Under the pieces are notes generated by a model. It was not told the origin of the DNA and did not search any database. It saw nothing but the letters and a program-made list of their open reading frames with translations. The position numbers and the translations under genes were made by a program. A stretch of DNA of 11,311 bases. Source: SIG636 sp045604285. GTDB taxonomy: Bacteria > Bacillota > Clostridia > Oscillospirales > CAG-382. The stretch is taken from positions 1 through 11,311 of the forward strand of contig JAZUNS010000113.1 in the NCBI GenBank assembly GCA_045604285.1, read 5' to 3'. Positions 5,522 through 11,311 of the stretch are shown here, piece after piece. The first letter of the stretch is position 1. Each line of letters starts with the position of its first letter.

Positions 5522-6328
5522 TCAGTCCCACTTCCTTCCTATGCATTTACCGTACAGCACGTCAAACTCCCAGGTCTCGCCGTTGCCGGCCTCGGCGGGG
5601 TCAGGCCCCATGTATCCCGTAATACCCGTAAAGCTTACGGAAACGTCGCCCTCGGCGGCGGTGGTCAGCATTATGTGAGCGTCGCTTGCCTCCGGAATCG
5701 GGCAGTTAAAGGTTATGTCCGAAACGTCCTTCAGCAAATAGTCAAACGCATCCTCAAGCTGCACCACTCCATTGGCGTTTTGTATAAGGTTGCGCCTTAC
5801 GGCTCTGCCCAAAATAAGGTCTTTAACCTCGTGCTTGGTGTACACGTCATCCTTAGTGCAATAGATGTGTGAAAGCTCAGGTACCCCCCAACATACGTCG
5901 TGGTCGCCGTCGCTTCCCTTGATAAGCGCCAGCCCTGCTTGTCCCCCTGCGGGCATGCGCTTTTCCAAAAGCAGGCAAAGGGCGTCGTATTCGCTTTGAC
6001 TCATAACGCCGTCGCCTGCCGCTTCGTCGGTAACTGCGGGCTTGCATACTACGGTAGCGGCGGTAGATGTGCAAACAGTAGATGCTTTCACGCCGATCTT
6101 TACGTAAGCTGTTCCGTAAAAAGGCGGAACAAGGCAGCCGTCTTCCTCTAAAGGAACGTAAAAGGCACAGCCGTCGGACGTGACAAAAACTGCGGTTTTT
6201 GTGCCGACCTCCGCCCATTCGTCGTCAAATACAAAGGACGCCTCAATATCGCTGTTGCCGCAAACGATAAAGGCGTCCTCAGGTGCCGTGGCTATTTTAT
6301 TTTTTACGGTAATTTTAATGGTTTTCAT
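5522..6328 (-). CDS. Phage baseplate/tail-type protein (BppU-like N-terminus)
   Basis: 268 residues from ATG 6328, preceded by GGAGGAG; the in-frame ATG five codons upstream has no ribosome site. The first 90 or so residues (KIATAPEDAFIVCGNSDIEA, then FVFDDEWAEVGTKTAVFV and VKIGVKA...TSTAATVVCKP) follow the N-terminal domain seen in many Clostridia phage proteins next to tail fibre genes, resembling baseplate upper protein BppU. The middle (about 110-190) contains a hydrophilic helical stretch and DDVYTKHEVKDLI. The C-terminal part is beta-rich (DITFNCPIPEASDAHIMLTT...), which may be an attachment domain. It is the first gene of the four-gene cassette and lies directly behind a good sigma-A promoter. 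Family assignment is by recall, without alignment. Confidence 0.65.
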   Translation of the reverse strand: MKTIKITVKNKIATAPEDAFIVCGNSDIEASFVFDDEWAEVGTKTAVFVTSDGCAFYVPLEEDGCLVPPFYGTAYVKIGVKASTVCTSTAATVVCKPAVTDEAAGDGVMSQSEYDALCLLLEKRMPAGGQAGLALIKGSDGDHDVCWGVPELSHIYCTKDDVYTKHEVKDLILGRAVRRNLIQNANGVVQLEDAFDYLLKDVSDITFNCPIPEASDAHIMLTTAAEGDVSVSFTGITGYMGPDPAEAGNGETWEFDVLYGKCIGRKWD

Positions 6329-6363
6329 AGCTCCTCCATTCAAAATTGCCCTCTTACGTAACT

Positions 6364-6392
6364 ATTATATCATGGCACCCCCTTAAAGTCAA
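6364..6392 (-). promoter_or_regulatory. Sigma-A promoter of the phage-type cassette
   Basis: On the minus strand TTGACT (6392-6387), 17 bases, TATAAT (6369-6364). It lies 36 bases before the first start codon. No inverted repeat typical of a repressor operator overlaps it, so expression may be vegetative and fairly constant. Confidence 0.8.
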
Positions 6393-6420
6393 AAAATGTC
6401 CCGCTTTTGTCTATTGCGGC

Positions 6421-6449
6421 TTGAAAAGCTAACGCCGCTGTGTTAAAAT
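6421..6449 (+). promoter_or_regulatory. Sigma-A-type promoter of tepA
   Basis: TTGAAA (6421-6426), 17 bases, TAAAAT (6444-6449). The start would fall near 6456, just before the hairpin that holds the tepA start. It is back to back with the cassette promoter, the two -35 boxes about 28 bases apart. Confidence 0.65.
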
Positions 6450-6462
6450 GTAAAAAAACGGT

Positions 6463-6501
6463 CATAATAAGTCCATGTCAATAGGAAAGGGGCTTATTAT
6501 G
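6463..6501 (+). promoter_or_regulatory. Hairpin sequestering the tepA start codon
   Basis: CATAATAAG (6463-6471) pairs perfectly with CTTATTATG (6493-6501), and TCC (6472-6474) can extend the stem with GGG (6490-6492) including one G-U pair, giving 12 pairs. The ATG start (6499-6501) lies inside the 3' arm. The ribosome site AGGAAAGGGG (6484-6492 region) is partly in the 15-base loop and partly in the stem. It would lower initiation unless opened by a ribosome, a protein or temperature. Confidence 0.6.
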
Positions 6502-7194
6502 TACCGTAACGAAAAGGAAGATTCAGGCGTTCCTCCTGCCGCACCGGAGCGTGCCGCAGACAGGGCAGGGGAATACGGCAGTGTAACCATGGAAAGCGGT
6601 GGAGCGTTGATCCACGCTTTGATAATAGCAGGTCAGATAGAGGGCCATTGCGAGGCACCCGCAGGCGCAAAATCCACTAAGTACGAGCAATGCATACCAA
6701 CCCTTGTGGCGGCAGAGGAAAGCCCTGCCGTAAAAGGGCTTTTAGTGCTGATCAACACCATCGGCGGCGACGTTGAGGCGGGCCTTGCCATAGCAGAGCT
6801 TATAGCGGGTATGAAAAAGCCTACGGTTTCACTTATATTGGGCGGCGGCCATTCCATCGGCGTCCCCTTGGCTGTGGCGGCAAAGCGCTCTTTTATAGTG
6901 CCGTCGGCAACCATGACGCTGCATCCGGTAAGAACTAACGGCTTGGTTATCGGCGTACCCCAAAGCTTTGCGTATTTTGAGCGAATGCAGGACAGAATAA
7001 TTGACTTTATCGTAAAAAATTCAGGTGCCAAGGCATCCCGATTAAAACAGCTTATGCTGTCAACCGATGAGATGACTACGGATATCGGAACGGTCCTTGA
7101 CGGGGCAGAAGCGGTTAAGGAAGGGCTTATAGACGCCGTTGGTGGCTTGGGCGACGCACTTGCCGCATTGCACGCCATGGGGGACGGAAGGTAA
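6499..7194 (+). CDS. tepA: ClpP-family serine peptidase, TepA-like
   Basis: 231 residues from ATG 6499, chosen for AGGAAAGGGG just before it; the in-frame ATG at 6475 has no ribosome site. The ClpP/crotonase fold is clear: VLINTIGGDVEAGLAIAELI (about 83-102) is the family's GG-x-V-x-x-G segment, GGGHSIGVPLA holds the nucleophile S119, and MTLHPVRTNG holds H142, so the Ser/His pair is intact. The C-terminus (IGTVLDGAEAVKEGLIDAVG) is the usual D-x-x-x-x-A-x-x-GLID end. The first 30 residues are charged and disordered, as in TepA. In B. subtilis tepA lies close to the spoVF-dap cluster and spoIIIE and has been linked to protein translocation; its nearness to spoVFAB here fits. A secreted protein gene follows after 5 bases. 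The exact substrate is unknown. Confidence 0.82.
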   Translation: MYRNEKEDSGVPPAAPERAADRAGEYGSVTMESGGALIHALIIAGQIEGHCEAPAGAKSTKYEQCIPTLVAAEESPAVKGLLVLINTIGGDVEAGLAIAELIAGMKKPTVSLILGGGHSIGVPLAVAAKRSFIVPSATMTLHPVRTNGLVIGVPQSFAYFERMQDRIIDFIVKNSGAKASRLKQLMLSTDEMTTDIGTVLDGAEAVKEGLIDAVGGLGDALAALHAMGDGR

Positions 7195-7199
7195 AAGAC

Positions 7200-8153
7200 G
7201 TGAAAAAACATATTAAAAGAATAGTGGCATTGGCTCTTGCCCTTGCACTTTTTGTACCGACGTCGGTGGCAGCATCTCCTTATTGCAAAGGAGATGCAAA
7301 CGGCGACGGTAAGATTACGATCGCAGACGGCAAGCTGGTGTTTGAATACGTTTCAAAAGGCGGCGCTGCTTTGAATGCCCAAGCAACAAACGCAGCCGAC
7401 GTTGATAGCGACGGCAAAGTAACCGTTGGCGATGCAGCACAAATTTTAAGGTTTGCCTCCGGGGCGGAAAGCCGTCTGCCTGCCAATGCGGTGGCACGGC
7501 TGGTTATACTGTCACCGCCCCATAAGCTTAAATACGATATAGGCGAAATGCTGGATATGACGGGCTTTAAGCTGGGCGTAAAGTATACCAACGGTCAATA
7601 TCGGGTGGTAAACCGATACTATTTAACGGGCTATAACGACCTGCCAGGGCAAAAGGTTATTACCGCAAGCTGCAGGGGTAAGCTTATTTCCTTTGCCGTT
7701 GAGGTGGAAGAGCCCGTCCTTACCGGGCTGGAGCTTACGTCCTTGCCGGTCAAAAGAACTTATACCGTAGGGGAAAGTCTTTCCCTTACAGGTATGACCG
7801 TAAAGGGTACATATGAAAACGGCGTAAAAAGCACTTTAAACAACTATTCTGTCAGCGGCTACAGCGGCGAGGCGGGCATACACACCGTAAAGGTTATGTA
7901 CATGGGTAAATCGGCAAGCTTTACCGTAGGCTGTGGCTATAAAGCCGTGGTAAACTGCGGGGGCACAAAATTAAACGTGCGTAAAGGCCCGGGCACGGGG
8001 TACGAAGCGGCAGATGCTTTTTATGAGGGTGCTTCTGTTTTGGCTGTCAGTACAAGCTCAACCAACGGCTGGATATACTGCTGGGGCGTTGGTGAAAGCG
8101 GAAATTATGTTGAGGGCTGGTGCTCGGCACAATATATAAAAATAAATAAATAA
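7200..8153 (+). CDS. Secreted dockerin / two Ig-like / SH3 protein
   Basis: 317 residues from a GTG start; GGAAGG at the end of tepA lies 8 bases before it, so it is translationally coupled to tepA. Domains in order: signal peptide (1-25, cleavage near SVAA|SP); an N-terminal dockerin-like pair (D32-N34-D36 ... D43 and D67-D69-D71 ... D78); two Ig-like repeats of the Big_3 type (about 98-168 and 172-243), each with a Y-x-(I/V)-GE-x-L-x-(M/L)-TG motif; and a bacterial SH3 domain (about 248-314) with LNVRKGPGTGYEA and the WIYCWG core. It has no catalytic domain. SH3 domains of this type usually bind cell wall, so this may be a wall-bound adaptor. The dockerin is N-terminal, unlike those of the other proteins in this window, and its helices lack the SLDAA-x-IL motif in the first F-hand. 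Confidence 0.85.
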   Translation: MKKHIKRIVALALALALFVPTSVAASPYCKGDANGDGKITIADGKLVFEYVSKGGAALNAQATNAADVDSDGKVTVGDAAQILRFASGAESRLPANAVARLVILSPPHKLKYDIGEMLDMTGFKLGVKYTNGQYRVVNRYYLTGYNDLPGQKVITASCRGKLISFAVEVEEPVLTGLELTSLPVKRTYTVGESLSLTGMTVKGTYENGVKSTLNNYSVSGYSGEAGIHTVKVMYMGKSASFTVGCGYKAVVNCGGTKLNVRKGPGTGYEAADAFYEGASVLAVSTSSTNGWIYCWGVGESGNYVEGWCSAQYIKINK

Positions 8154-8169
8154 AAAGAAGAAAAAACTA

Positions 8170-8198
8170 TTGACACGCCTTGTTTTTTGTGTTACACT
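8170..8198 (+). promoter_or_regulatory. Sigma-A promoter of the rplU-prp-rpmA operon
   Basis: TTGACA (8170-8175), 17 bases, TACACT (8193-8198). It begins 17 bases after the preceding stop codon. No terminator separates the two units. Confidence 0.8.
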
Positions 8199-8204
8199 TG
8201 CTAA

Positions 8205-8282
8205 TGCCGCATGGAGTGGGCTTTTCAAGTGTGCCTTGTTTTAGGCAACGCCCCCGGACAGCGAGACATAAAAGAAAGGTAG
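8205..8282 (+). promoter_or_regulatory. Probable ribosomal protein L21 leader
   Basis: A leader of about 85 bases that can fold as GGGC (8218-8221) with GCCC (8250-8253), enclosing TGCC (8232-8235) with GGCA (8244-8247), followed by CGGACAGCGAGACATAAAAG. Firmicutes carry an autoregulatory L21 leader (Rfam RF00559) at this site, and the GGACAGCGAGAC run is, from memory, typical of it. Assignment rests on position and this motif. Confidence 0.6.
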
Positions 8283-8291
8283 GTGCTTTTC

Positions 8292-8597
8292 GTGTTTGCA
8301 ATAATTGAAACAGGCGGGAAGCAGTACAAAGTCAGCGAAGGCGACATCATTTACGTTGAGAAGCTTGACATTGCAGAAGGTGAAACCTATACCTTCGAAA
8401 AGGTACTTGCATTCTCCGGTGCAGACGGTTTTGTTGTAGGTACTCCCACAGTAGCTTGCAAGGTTACCGCTAACGTTGTAAAGAACGGCAAGGGTAAGAA
8501 GCTGCACATTTTCCGTTATAAGTCCAAGAAGAACGAAAAGAAGCACATGGGTCACAGACAGCCCTATACAAAGCTTCAGATAGTTTCCATAGCATAA
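8292..8597 (+). CDS. rplU: 50S ribosomal protein L21
   Basis: 101 residues from GTG 8292 (begins FAIIETGGKQYKVSEGD, the standard L21 opening), with AGG-type ribosome sequence 8281-8283; an in-frame GTG at 8283 would add three unneeded residues. The C-terminus holds the basic KKLHIFRYKSKKNEKKHMGH stretch and QPYTKLQI, which contact 23S rRNA. Length is normal. First gene of the rplU-prp-rpmA operon. Confidence 0.98.
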   Translation: MFAIIETGGKQYKVSEGDIIYVEKLDIAEGETYTFEKVLAFSGADGFVVGTPTVACKVTANVVKNGKGKKLHIFRYKSKKNEKKHMGHRQPYTKLQIVSIA

Positions 8598-8603
8598 CAG
8601 TTT

Positions 8604-8915
8604 ATGGTAATAGCATCGTTTTACGGGCTTGATGCGGTATGCACGGGCTTTAAAGTACAGGGCCATGCCGGCTATGCACCCGAAGGGCAGGATATTGTTT
8701 GTGCCGCTGTCAGCGCAATGACAATGCTGACGATTAATCTTATAGAAACGTCCTTTTCCGTTCCGTCGGATTTATCGGTGGATGAAGAAAGCGGCGTTAT
8801 AGAATTTTCCGTTAAGGAAGATAACGAAGCGGCAACAAAAATTATCGAAGCCTTCAAGCAAGAGCTTTTGGCTTTGTCGGCTGAGTATCCGCAAAATATT
8901 CTTGTAAAGGAGTAG
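8604..8915 (+). CDS. prp: Ribosomal-processing cysteine protease Prp
   Basis: 103 residues. Prp removes the N-terminal extension of ribosomal protein L27 in Firmicutes. The catalytic pair is visible as GHAGYAPEGQDIVCAAVSAM with H21 and C33. The gene sits between rplU and rpmA as in other Firmicutes, 6 bases after the rplU stop and with no clear ribosome site of its own, so coupling to rplU is likely. Its expected target, the QFF|AHKKG site, is present in the next gene. Confidence 0.94.
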   Translation: MVIASFYGLDAVCTGFKVQGHAGYAPEGQDIVCAAVSAMTMLTINLIETSFSVPSDLSVDEESGVIEFSVKEDNEAATKIIEAFKQELLALSAEYPQNILVKE

Positions 8916-8920
8916 TTGAA

Positions 8921-9211
8921 ATGCTTAGAATATCCATACAGTTTTTCGCACATAAAAAGGGCGTTGGTTCTACCAAAAACGGCAGAGATTCCGAGTCTAA
9001 GCGTCTCGGCGCTAAGAGAGCAGACGGTCAGTTTGTTCTTGCAGGCAACATTCTTGTTCGTCAGCGTGGCACCAAGATTCACCCCGGTACAAACGTAGGC
9101 ATCGGCAAGGACGATACACTTTTTGCATTGTCTGACGGCGTTGTTAAGTTTGAGCCTATGAAGAACGGCAGGAAAAAGGTCAGCATTTATGCTGAGGCTG
9201 TTGCGAAATAG
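8921..9211 (+). CDS. rpmA: 50S ribosomal protein L27 with cleavable extension
   Basis: 96 residues from ATG 8921; AAAGGAG at the end of prp is the ribosome site. The protein starts MLRISIQFF followed by AHKKGVGSTKNGRDSESKRL. The nine-residue extension ending QFF is the Prp cleavage signal; after cleavage the mature N-terminus AHKKG reaches toward the peptidyl transferase centre. The rest is standard L27 (GNILVRQRGTKIHPGTNVGI). Confidence 0.98.
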   Translation: MLRISIQFFAHKKGVGSTKNGRDSESKRLGAKRADGQFVLAGNILVRQRGTKIHPGTNVGIGKDDTLFALSDGVVKFEPMKNGRKKVSIYAEAVAK

Positions 9212-9226
9212 CTTTTTACGACATAT

Positions 9227-9276
9227 AAGGAGTTTATCGGGGCATTTTGTCCCCGACAAGCTCCTTTTGTTTTTTT
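9227..9276 (+). terminator. Intrinsic terminator after rpmA
   Basis: AAGGAGTTTATCGGGG (9227-9242) pairs with CCCCGACAAGCTCCTT (9251-9266), with one mismatch and a G-U pair, an 8-base loop, and a T-rich tail to 9276. It separates the ribosomal operon from obgE. Confidence 0.92.
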
Positions 9277-9343
9277 ATGGGTGCAACGGCAAAAATAATG
9301 GCTGTAAGCGTTACTTTTATGCATTTTAACGGAGGTTTTATCT

Positions 9344-10609
9344 ATGATAGATAAGGTTGCCATAACTATAAAGGCAGGCAAGGGCGGCGACGGCGCCGTA
9401 TCCTTCCGCCGTGAAAAATACGTAGCAAAGGGCGGCCCCGACGGCGGCGACGGCGGCAAGGGCGGCAACGTGGTATTTGTTGTTGACGAAGGGACAAATA
9501 CCCTTTTGGATTACAAAAACCGTCGCAAATTCAAGGCGCAGGACGGGGACAACGGCGCAGGCAGAAAATTTGCAGGCAAAAGCGGTACAGACCTGCATTT
9601 GCCTGTTCCCAGAGGCACCGTTATAAAGGATACCGCCACGGGCAAGGTAATACACGATATGTCCGACGGACAGCCTTACGTAGCCGCAAAGGGCGGCAGG
9701 GGCGGCTGGGGCAACACCCACTTTGCCACCGCTACAAGGCAGGTACCCCGTTTTGCCAAAAACGGCTTTGAGGGTGAGTATAAAGAGCTTACCTTAGAGC
9801 TTAAAATGCTTGCTGACGTGGGCTTGGCAGGCTTTCCCAACGTGGGCAAATCCACGTTGCTTTCCAAAATTTCCGGTGCCAACCCCAAGGTTGCAAATTA
9901 TCATTTTACAACTCTTGCGCCTAATTTGGGTGTTGTGCGTATATATGAAAAAGACTTTGTGGTAGCAGATATCCCCGGCTTGATAGAGGGTGCCTCCGAA
10001 GGCTTGGGGCTTGGTCACGACTTCCTGCGGCATATCGACCGTTGCCGTCTTATATTACACATCTTTGATCTGTCTGCTTCCGAAAGAGAAGACCCTCTTG
10101 ACGATATTAAGAAAATCAATACAGAGCTAAAAAAATACAGTCCCGAGCTTGCCGCACGTCCCCAGATTTTGGTTGGCAACAAAATAGATACGGGCTACGA
10201 TAAGGCCGTGTTGGCAAAAATCAAGCGCTATGCAAGCCGCAAGGGGCAAAAGGTGTTCCTTATGTCCGGGCTTACGGGGCAGGGGATAGACGAGCTTATG
10301 CGTTACGTTTCCGAAATTCTTGAAGAGCTTCCTCCCCTTACCACTTACGAGAGCGAAATAACCGAAGCGGTTGAAATAGATTACACCGACAGAAGCGTTG
10401 AGATAAAGGTTGAAGACGGCGTTTACCACGTGGAAGGCGAATGGATCAAGCGTGTATGCGGCGGCGTAAACTTTGATGATAGAGAATCACTTATGTTCTT
10501 CCAGCGTGTGCTTAAAAACAGCGGCGTTATAACCGCCCTTGAGGATGCAGGAATTAAAGACGGCGACACCGTTGAAATTTACGGTATAGAATTTGATTTT
10601 GTTATATAA
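9344..10609 (+). CDS. obgE: GTPase ObgE/CgtA
   Basis: 421 residues from ATG 9344 behind GGAGG. Essential GTPase tied to large-subunit assembly and stress control. The N-terminal Obg fold (1-158) is Gly-rich (KGGPDGGDGGKGG near 29-41, GGRGGWGNTHF). The G domain shows G1 GFPNVGKST (163-171), the FTTLAPNLG switch, G3 DIPGLIEGAS, and G4 NKID (279-282); G5 reads MSGLTGQGI rather than the usual SA. The C-terminal OCT domain (about 340-421, ending DTVEIYGIEFDF) is present, as in Gram-positive Obg. It lies after the rpmA terminator; no clear promoter was found in the 68-base gap. Confidence 0.98.
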   Translation: MIDKVAITIKAGKGGDGAVSFRREKYVAKGGPDGGDGGKGGNVVFVVDEGTNTLLDYKNRRKFKAQDGDNGAGRKFAGKSGTDLHLPVPRGTVIKDTATGKVIHDMSDGQPYVAAKGGRGGWGNTHFATATRQVPRFAKNGFEGEYKELTLELKMLADVGLAGFPNVGKSTLLSKISGANPKVANYHFTTLAPNLGVVRIYEKDFVVADIPGLIEGASEGLGLGHDFLRHIDRCRLILHIFDLSASEREDPLDDIKKINTELKKYSPELAARPQILVGNKIDTGYDKAVLAKIKRYASRKGQKVFLMSGLTGQGIDELMRYVSEILEELPPLTTYESEITEAVEIDYTDRSVEIKVEDGVYHVEGEWIKRVCGGVNFDDRESLMFFQRVLKNSGVITALEDAGIKDGDTVEIYGIEFDFVI

Positions 10610-10624
10610 AAGGGGAAAATAATA

Positions 10625-11311
10625 ATGAAGTTGATTGAAAAAGGCTATTACTACGGCGGCAATATTTATACAAGTGCAGAAGAGCTTTTTGCCGCAACCG
10701 GCGTAAAAGACGAAAATCTTGATAAAAACACCCTATCCTACCGCATAATAAACGAGCATAATAAGGGTAGCGAGGATAAATTAAGGCTTAGCTTTGACGC
10801 TATGGCATCCCACGATATTACCTACGTAGGCATTATTCAAACGGCAAGGGCAGGGGGCTTGGAAAAGTTTCCCATGCCTTACGTGCTTACAAATTGCCAC
10901 AACAGCCTTTGTGCCGTAGGCGGTACGATAAACGAGGATGACCACGTCTTTGGCCTTAGCGCCGCAAAAAAATACGGTGGCATATTCGTGCCTCCTCATA
11001 TTGCGGTTATACACCAATATATGCGTGAGTGCTTTGCGGCACCCGGCAAGATGATTCTCGGCTCTGACAGCCACACTCGTTACGGTGCTATCGGCACAAT
11101 GGGTGTGGGCGAGGGTGGTCCCGAGCTTGTAAAACAGCTCCTTTCACAGACATATGATGTTGATTCCCCCAAGGTTGTTCTCGTTTACCTTGAAAATGCA
11201 CCAAGAAAGGGAATAGGTCCTCAGGATGTCGCTATTGCACTTGTGGGTGAAACCTTCAAGGACGGCTTTGTTAAAAACTGTATTCTTGAATTTGCAGGTC
11301 CCGGTGTTAAG
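10625..11311 (+). CDS. Aconitase-family hydratase, 3' partial
   Basis: The first 229 residues from ATG 10625, preceded by AAGGGGA and 15 bases after obgE; the frame is open to the window end. GGIFVPPHIAVIHQYM (H130-Q131) and GSDSHTRYGAIGTMGVGEGG (146-151 for GSDSHT) match the conserved IHQ and G-(S/A/T)-DSHT segments of aconitases and isopropylmalate/homoaconitate dehydratases, which shape the substrate pocket. The Fe-S cysteine ligands would lie beyond the window. The N-terminus (MKLIEKGYYYGGNIYTSAEE) and the missing VDHV motif suggest it is not classic AcnA/AcnB/LeuC; it resembles the E. coli YbhJ-type 'hydratase' group. Substrate unknown. Confidence 0.85.
   Translation, partial: MKLIEKGYYYGGNIYTSAEELFAATGVKDENLDKNTLSYRIINEHNKGSEDKLRLSFDAMASHDITYVGIIQTARAGGLEKFPMPYVLTNCHNSLCAVGGTINEDDHVFGLSAAKKYGGIFVPPHIAVIHQYMRECFAAPGKMILGSDSHTRYGAIGTMGVGEGGPELVKQLLSQTYDVDSPKVVLVYLENAPRKGIGPQDVAIALVGETFKDGFVKNCILEFAGPGVK

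Noticed and set aside
3365..6470. tRNA-Thr as prophage attachment site
   Set aside because: I looked for a second copy of the tRNA 3' end beyond the cassette (6330-6470) and found none, and no integrase is present.
9276..9343. Promoter for obgE
   Set aside because: Only weak -10-like words without a matching -35 at 16-18 bases; not strong enough to list.

Overview
The window looks like the chromosome of a spore-forming member of the Clostridia, probably an Oscillospiraceae/Ruminococcaceae-type gut anaerobe. Evidence: dipicolinate synthase genes (spoVFA/spoVFB), a TepA-like ClpP relative, the Firmicutes-style rplU-prp-rpmA order with an N-terminally extended L27, strong AGGAGG-type ribosome binding sites, and several proteins with type I dockerin-like repeats. 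No plasmid genes, transposases or CRISPR arrays are visible.

Layout. (1) 1-1720, plus strand: the 3' part of a dockerin-bearing protein, an out-of-frame dockerin pair left behind it (remnant), and a complete secreted protein with an inhibitor-I9-like body and two C-terminal dockerin repeats. A bidirectional terminator closes this block. (2) 1723-3140, minus strand: spoVFB and spoVFA, overlapping by 4 bases, behind a possible sigma-K promoter. (3) 3200-3720: a perfect sigma-A consensus promoter, a structured leader, tRNA-Thr(CGU), its terminator, and a 160-base element of small hairpins separated by ATTTCAC words. (4) 3723-6328, minus strand: a compact four-gene cassette of phage type (baseplate/tail-like protein, LamG-like lectin protein, holin, amidase). 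It has its own sigma-A promoter and terminator and no other phage genes beside it. Its amidase carries a tandem dockerin where an endolysin would normally have a wall-binding domain. (5) 6421-8153, plus strand: tepA, with its start codon inside a hairpin, and directly after it a secreted dockerin/Ig/SH3 protein. (6) 8170-9276: promoter, L21 leader, rplU, prp, rpmA and terminator. (7) 9344-end: obgE and the first 229 codons of an aconitase-family hydratase.

How the parts may fit. Regions 2, 6 and 7 are ordinary sporulation, ribosome and GTPase genes; Prp is expected to remove the L27 extension. The less ordinary signal is in regions 1, 4 and 5. Four genes and one remnant share the same dockerin style (SLDAA-x-IL-x-YDAG in its commonest form), and one of the four is a signal-less endolysin paired with a holin. 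The most interesting reading is a domesticated phage lysis/tail cassette whose lytic enzyme has been plugged into the host's dockerin-cohesin surface network. This is inference; the gene contents and motifs are seen directly.
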